Positions 61,535 to 64,000 of a DNA stretch of 64,000 bases are shown in pieces. Position 1 is the stretch's first letter. Each line of letters begins with the position of its first letter. The notes below the pieces were generated by a model. It searched no databases. It had not been told where the DNA came from and was given only the letters and a program-made list of their open reading frames with translations. Position numbers and translations under genes: made by a program. Source of the stretch: Nakamurella alba (GTDB lineage: Bacteria; Actinomycetota; Actinomycetes; Mycobacteriales; Nakamurellaceae); NCBI RefSeq assembly GCF_009707545.1, contig NZ_WLYK01000002.1, positions 124,001-188,000 of the forward strand, in the 5' to 3' direction.

Positions 61535-63301
61535 GTGCACACAGTGCTGATCGCGAACCGCGGGGAGATCGCCGTCCGCGTCGCCCGGGCCTGCACCGAC
61601 GCCGGCCTGCGCTCGGTCGCCGTCTACGCCGACCCGGACGCGGACGCCCCGCACGTGAGCCTCGCCGACGAGGCCTACGCGCTGGGTGGCTCGACCTCCG
61701 CCGAGACCTACCTGGACATCCCGAAGCTGCTCGACGTGGCCGCCCGCAGCGGCGCCGATGCGGTGCACCCCGGCTACGGGTTCCTCTCGGAGAACGCCGA
61801 TTTCGCACAGGCGGTGCTGGATGCGGGGCTGACCTGGATCGGTCCGTCGCCGCAGGCGATCCGGGACCTGGGCGACAAGGTCACCGCGCGACACATCGCG
61901 CAGCGGGCCGGCGCGCCGCTCACCCCCGGTACGCCGGACCCGGTGTCGGGTGCGGACGAGGTGGTCGCGTTCGCCGACGAGTTCGGCCTGCCGGTGGCCA
62001 TCAAGGCGGCCTTCGGTGGTGGCGGGCGCGGCCTCAAGGTGGCGCGCACCCGTGAGGAGATCCCCGAGCTGTACGAGTCGGCCGTCCGCGAGGCGGTCTC
62101 GGCCTTCGGTCGCGGGGAGTGCTTCGTGGAGCGCTATCTCGACAAGCCCCGGCACGTCGAGGCCCAGGTGCTCGCCGACACGCACGGCACCGTCATCGTC
62201 GTCGGCACCCGCGACTGCTCGCTGCAGCGCCGGTACCAGAAGCTCGTGGAGGAGGCGCCCGCGCCGTTCCTCACCGACGAGCAGCGCGCGCAGATCCACG
62301 CTGCGGCAAAGGCGATCTGCCGGGAGGCCGGCTACTACGGGGCCGGCACGGTGGAGTTCATCATCGGACAGGACGGACTCATCTCCTTCCTCGAGGTCAA
62401 CACCCGGCTGCAGGTGGAACACCCGGTCTCCGAGGAGACCAGCGGCCTGGACCTGGTGCGCGAGCAGTTCCGCATTGCCGAGGGCGAGAAGCTGCGCTGG
62501 ACCGAGGATCCGGCCCCGCGCGGGCACTCGATCGAATTCCGGATCAACGGCGAGGACCCGGGTCGCGGCTTCCTCCCGGCGCCCGGCACGGTCACCGCGT
62601 TCGTGGCCCCGTCCGGCCCTGGTGTGCGGCTGGACTCCGGCGTGGTCACCGGATCGGTGGTGTCCGGCAACTTCGACTCCCTGCTGGCCAAGCTGATCGT
62701 CACCGGCGCCGACCGGGACGAGGCGCTCGCCCGGTCGCGCCGGGCGCTGGCCGAGATGAAGGTCGAGGGCATGGCGACCGCACTGTCCTTCCACCGCGTG
62801 GTCGTCGACGACCCGGCGTTCACCGCGCCGGACGGTGACTTCACCGTGCACACGCGTTGGATCGAGACCGAGTTCGACAACACGATCGCCCCGTTCACCG
62901 GTGCTGCCGATGTGGCCGACGGGGGCGAGGTCACCAAGACCGTCGTGGTCGCGGAGGTCAACGGCCGCCGCGTGACGGTGAGCCTGCCGTCGGACCTGTT
63001 CGCCGGCGGGCCGGCCCGCAAGGCCGCACCGGCGAAGGCCAAGCGCAGCAACCGGTCCCGCGGTGGGGCCGCGGCCGGTGGCGACTCGGTCGTCGCTCCG
63101 ATGCAGGGCACGGTCGTCAAGGTGGCAGTCTCCGTCGGTGATGTCGTGGCGGCCGGTGATCTGGTCGCGGTGGTCGAGGCGATGAAGATGGAGAACCCGA
63201 TCACGGCGCACCAGGCGGGCACCGTGGCGTCGGTGGCCGTCAGCCCCGGCGATGCGGTCACCTCCGGCGCGGTCATCGCAGAGATCACCGCCGGCGAATG
63301 A
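61535..63301 (+). CDS. accA3: acyl-CoA carboxylase alpha subunit (biotin carboxylase plus carrier)
   Basis: A 588-residue fusion. The biotin carboxylase part covers about 1-450, with [17 protein letters not shown], the ATP loop [12 protein letters not shown], and [16 protein letters not shown] Lys/Arg/Ala-rich linker ([19 protein letters not shown]) leads to the carrier domain with the biotin Lys551 in VEAMKMENP. The GTG start has GGAAGGA 7 bases upstream. It supplies carboxybiotin to AccD5 and probably to the orphan carboxyltransferase at 36882. It is 70 bases after maf and may share its transcript. Confidence 0.95.
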   Translation: MHTVLIANRGEIAVRVARACTDAGLRSVAVYADPDADAPHVSLADEAYALGGSTSAETYLDIPKLLDVAARSGADAVHPGYGFLSENADFAQAVLDAGLTWIGPSPQAIRDLGDKVTARHIAQRAGAPLTPGTPDPVSGADEVVAFADEFGLPVAIKAAFGGGGRGLKVARTREEIPELYESAVREAVSAFGRGECFVERYLDKPRHVEAQVLADTHGTVIVVGTRDCSLQRRYQKLVEEAPAPFLTDEQRAQIHAAAKAICREAGYYGAGTVEFIIGQDGLISFLEVNTRLQVEHPVSEETSGLDLVREQFRIAEGEKLRWTEDPAPRGHSIEFRINGEDPGRGFLPAPGTVTAFVAPSGPGVRLDSGVVTGSVVSGNFDSLLAKLIVTGADRDEALARSRRALAEMKVEGMATALSFHRVVVDDPAFTAPDGDFTVHTRWIETEFDNTIAPFTGAADVADGGEVTKTVVVAEVNGRRVTVSLPSDLFAGGPARKAAPAKAKRSNRSRGGAAAGGDSVVAPMQGTVVKVAVSVGDVVAAGDLVAVVEAMKMENPITAHQAGTVASVAVSPGDAVTSGAVIAEITAGE

Positions 63302-63333
63302 TCGGACCGGTGTGACTCCGCGCTGGGTGATGT

Positions 63334-63373
63334 AGAACGGCGTGACTCAGAACGGCCTGCCTCAGAACGGCGG
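63334..63373. repeat. 15-bp tandem repeats across the HNH gene stop codon
   Basis: Units AGAACGGCGTGACTC, AGAACGGCCTGCCTC and AGAACGGCGG make about 2.7 copies of a 15-base repeat. The stop codon of the HNH gene (63362-63364) lies at the junction of units two and three. Confidence 0.7.
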
Positions 63374-64000
63374 CGGTACATCGTCGGTCCTCCACTCGGC
63401 GGGATGGGTGACTGCCGGCGGTGGCCGGAGGTAGTTGTTGCCCAAGGGGCCGGTGAAGGTGGCCGACCGATCGGGATGCTCGGTGTAGTTCCAACCGCCG
63501 TGCGTCTTCATCCGATGGTGATGTCGGCACAGCGGTCTCAGGTTGTGCACGCAGGTCTGGCCGCCGGAATCGGGATCGGACGGGTCGTACGGGATGCAGT
63601 GGTCGGCGTCGCAGCGCTCGGACGGCCGGCGGCAGGACGGCCAGCTGCAGGTCTGGGTGAGCAGCTGCATCTTGCGCCGGGTATGGGCACGCGGGAGGTA
63701 CGTGCGGTCCGAGACCCCCACCGGGGCACCGGTCTCGGGGTCGATGACCAACATCGTCACCGTGGTCGCGGCGCTCATCATGGCCTCGGCCAGCTCGCCG
63801 GTGACCGCGCCGTAGCCGCTCAGGTGACCGGCGAAGGTGCACTCGCTGTACCCGTGCCGGGCATGGTCGGTCAGTTGGCGATAGACCTCCAGCGACACCA
63901 TGATCACCCCGTGGAACGCGTGCTCGGCACGCACCGCCCTGGCCGGCATTGTGGTTTCGGTGGGTTCGGTGGTCCAGGGATCCAGAGGTGGGCGGGTAGC
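63362..64000 (-). CDS. 13E12/DUF222-type HNH endonuclease, 5' part outside the window
   Basis: The C-terminal 212 residues are visible and the frame is open to the right edge. The HNH nuclease core lies close to the C-terminus: CSWPSCRRPSERCDADHCIPYD, then CVHNLRPLCRHHHRMKTHGGW. It has the zinc Cys pairs and the DH and N-H-H residues of the family. The DUF222 N-terminal domain expected in 13E12 proteins would lie beyond the edge. Such genes are present in many copies in actinobacterial genomes and are mobile-like. Its role (homing, defence or other) is not established. Confidence 0.85.
   Translation of the reverse strand, partial: ATRPPLDPWTTEPTETTMPARAVRAEHAFHGVIMVSLEVYRQLTDHARHGYSECTFAGHLSGYGAVTGELAEAMMSAATTVTMLVIDPETGAPVGVSDRTYLPRAHTRRKMQLLTQTCSWPSCRRPSERCDADHCIPYDPSDPDSGGQTCVHNLRPLCRHHHRMKTHGGWNYTEHPDRSATFTGPLGNNYLRPPPAVTHPAEWRTDDVPPPF

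Noticed and set aside
57141-61808. Very long open frame (about 1555 codons) on the minus strand opposite accD5, accE and maf
   Set aside because: Arg/Ser/Pro-rich translation with no domain; it is the antisense shadow of GC-rich genes whose products are clearly recognised.
1-64000. tRNA, rRNA or other structured RNA genes
   Set aside because: No cloverleaf with T-loop sequence (GGTTCGAATCC-like) or rRNA-conserved stretch was seen by eye; a tRNAscan/Infernal run would be decisive.

Overview
The window is high-GC DNA with dense, often translationally coupled genes, many GTG starts and mycobacterium-like gene order. This points to a filamentous or coccoid actinobacterium outside the Mycobacteriales proper. 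A Nakamurella/Geodermatophilus-type lineage is my best guess, made without database searches. The backbone follows the order I remember for the Mycobacterium tuberculosis Rv3266c-Rv3285 block: rmlD, LCP ligase, TIGR03089 protein, fadE25-type dehydrogenase, purE, purK, GtrA protein, PH-domain protein, birA, accD5, accE5, maf, accA3. Extra modules interrupt it.

Region 1 (1-21.7 kb) is a surface-glycan locus. It holds a DUF2142-like membrane protein, a methyltransferase and an ArsR-SRPBCC regulator. These are followed by an MBOAT/AlgJ-like O-acylation pair, two glycosyltransferases, a Wzm/Wzt ABC exporter whose ATPase carries a C-terminal glycan-recognition extension, and a 1303-residue multidomain methyltransferase/glycosyltransferase. 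After one more glycosyltransferase come two secreted CAP-domain paralogues with C-terminal repeats, and rmlB/rmlD for dTDP-L-rhamnose. Together these suggest that an O-acylated, probably rhamnose-containing polysaccharide is made in the cytoplasm and exported by ABC transport. The LCP enzyme at 22 kb could attach it to the wall.

Region 2 (22-34.9 kb) contains the LCP and TIGR03089 genes, the acyl-CoA dehydrogenase, purE/purK, a degenerate GGDEF-like gene and a GtrA protein. Between the last two lies the most striking gene of the window. It is a 1601-residue fusion of an ECF-type sigma factor, a zinc-finger anti-sigma-like segment, an about 150-residue Ala/Gly tract, a membrane segment, a Thr/Gly-rich stalk and a large ectodomain with five Cys-pair modules.

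Region 3 (34.9-55.1 kb) separates GtrA from the PH-domain gene. It holds a two-component system in a run with an orphan acyl-CoA carboxyltransferase, an EamA exporter and an aminotransferase, plus a divergent Lrp regulator. It also holds a long one-direction catabolic locus: proline-racemase family enzyme, ornithine-cyclodeaminase family enzyme, GntR regulator, HyuA, HyuB, peptide-type binding protein, amidohydrolase and a DppBCDF-like transporter. The substrate is unknown; a cyclic or N-blocked amino-acid derivative or small peptide fits the enzyme set.

Region 4 (55.2-64 kb) returns to the conserved backbone: PH-domain protein, YggS, BirA, a VOC protein with a divergent WYL regulator, AccD5-AccE-Maf and AccA3. 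BirA would biotinylate AccA3, which serves the carboxyltransferases. The right edge cuts into a 13E12-type HNH endonuclease. I saw no tRNA, rRNA, CRISPR array, integrase or transposase.
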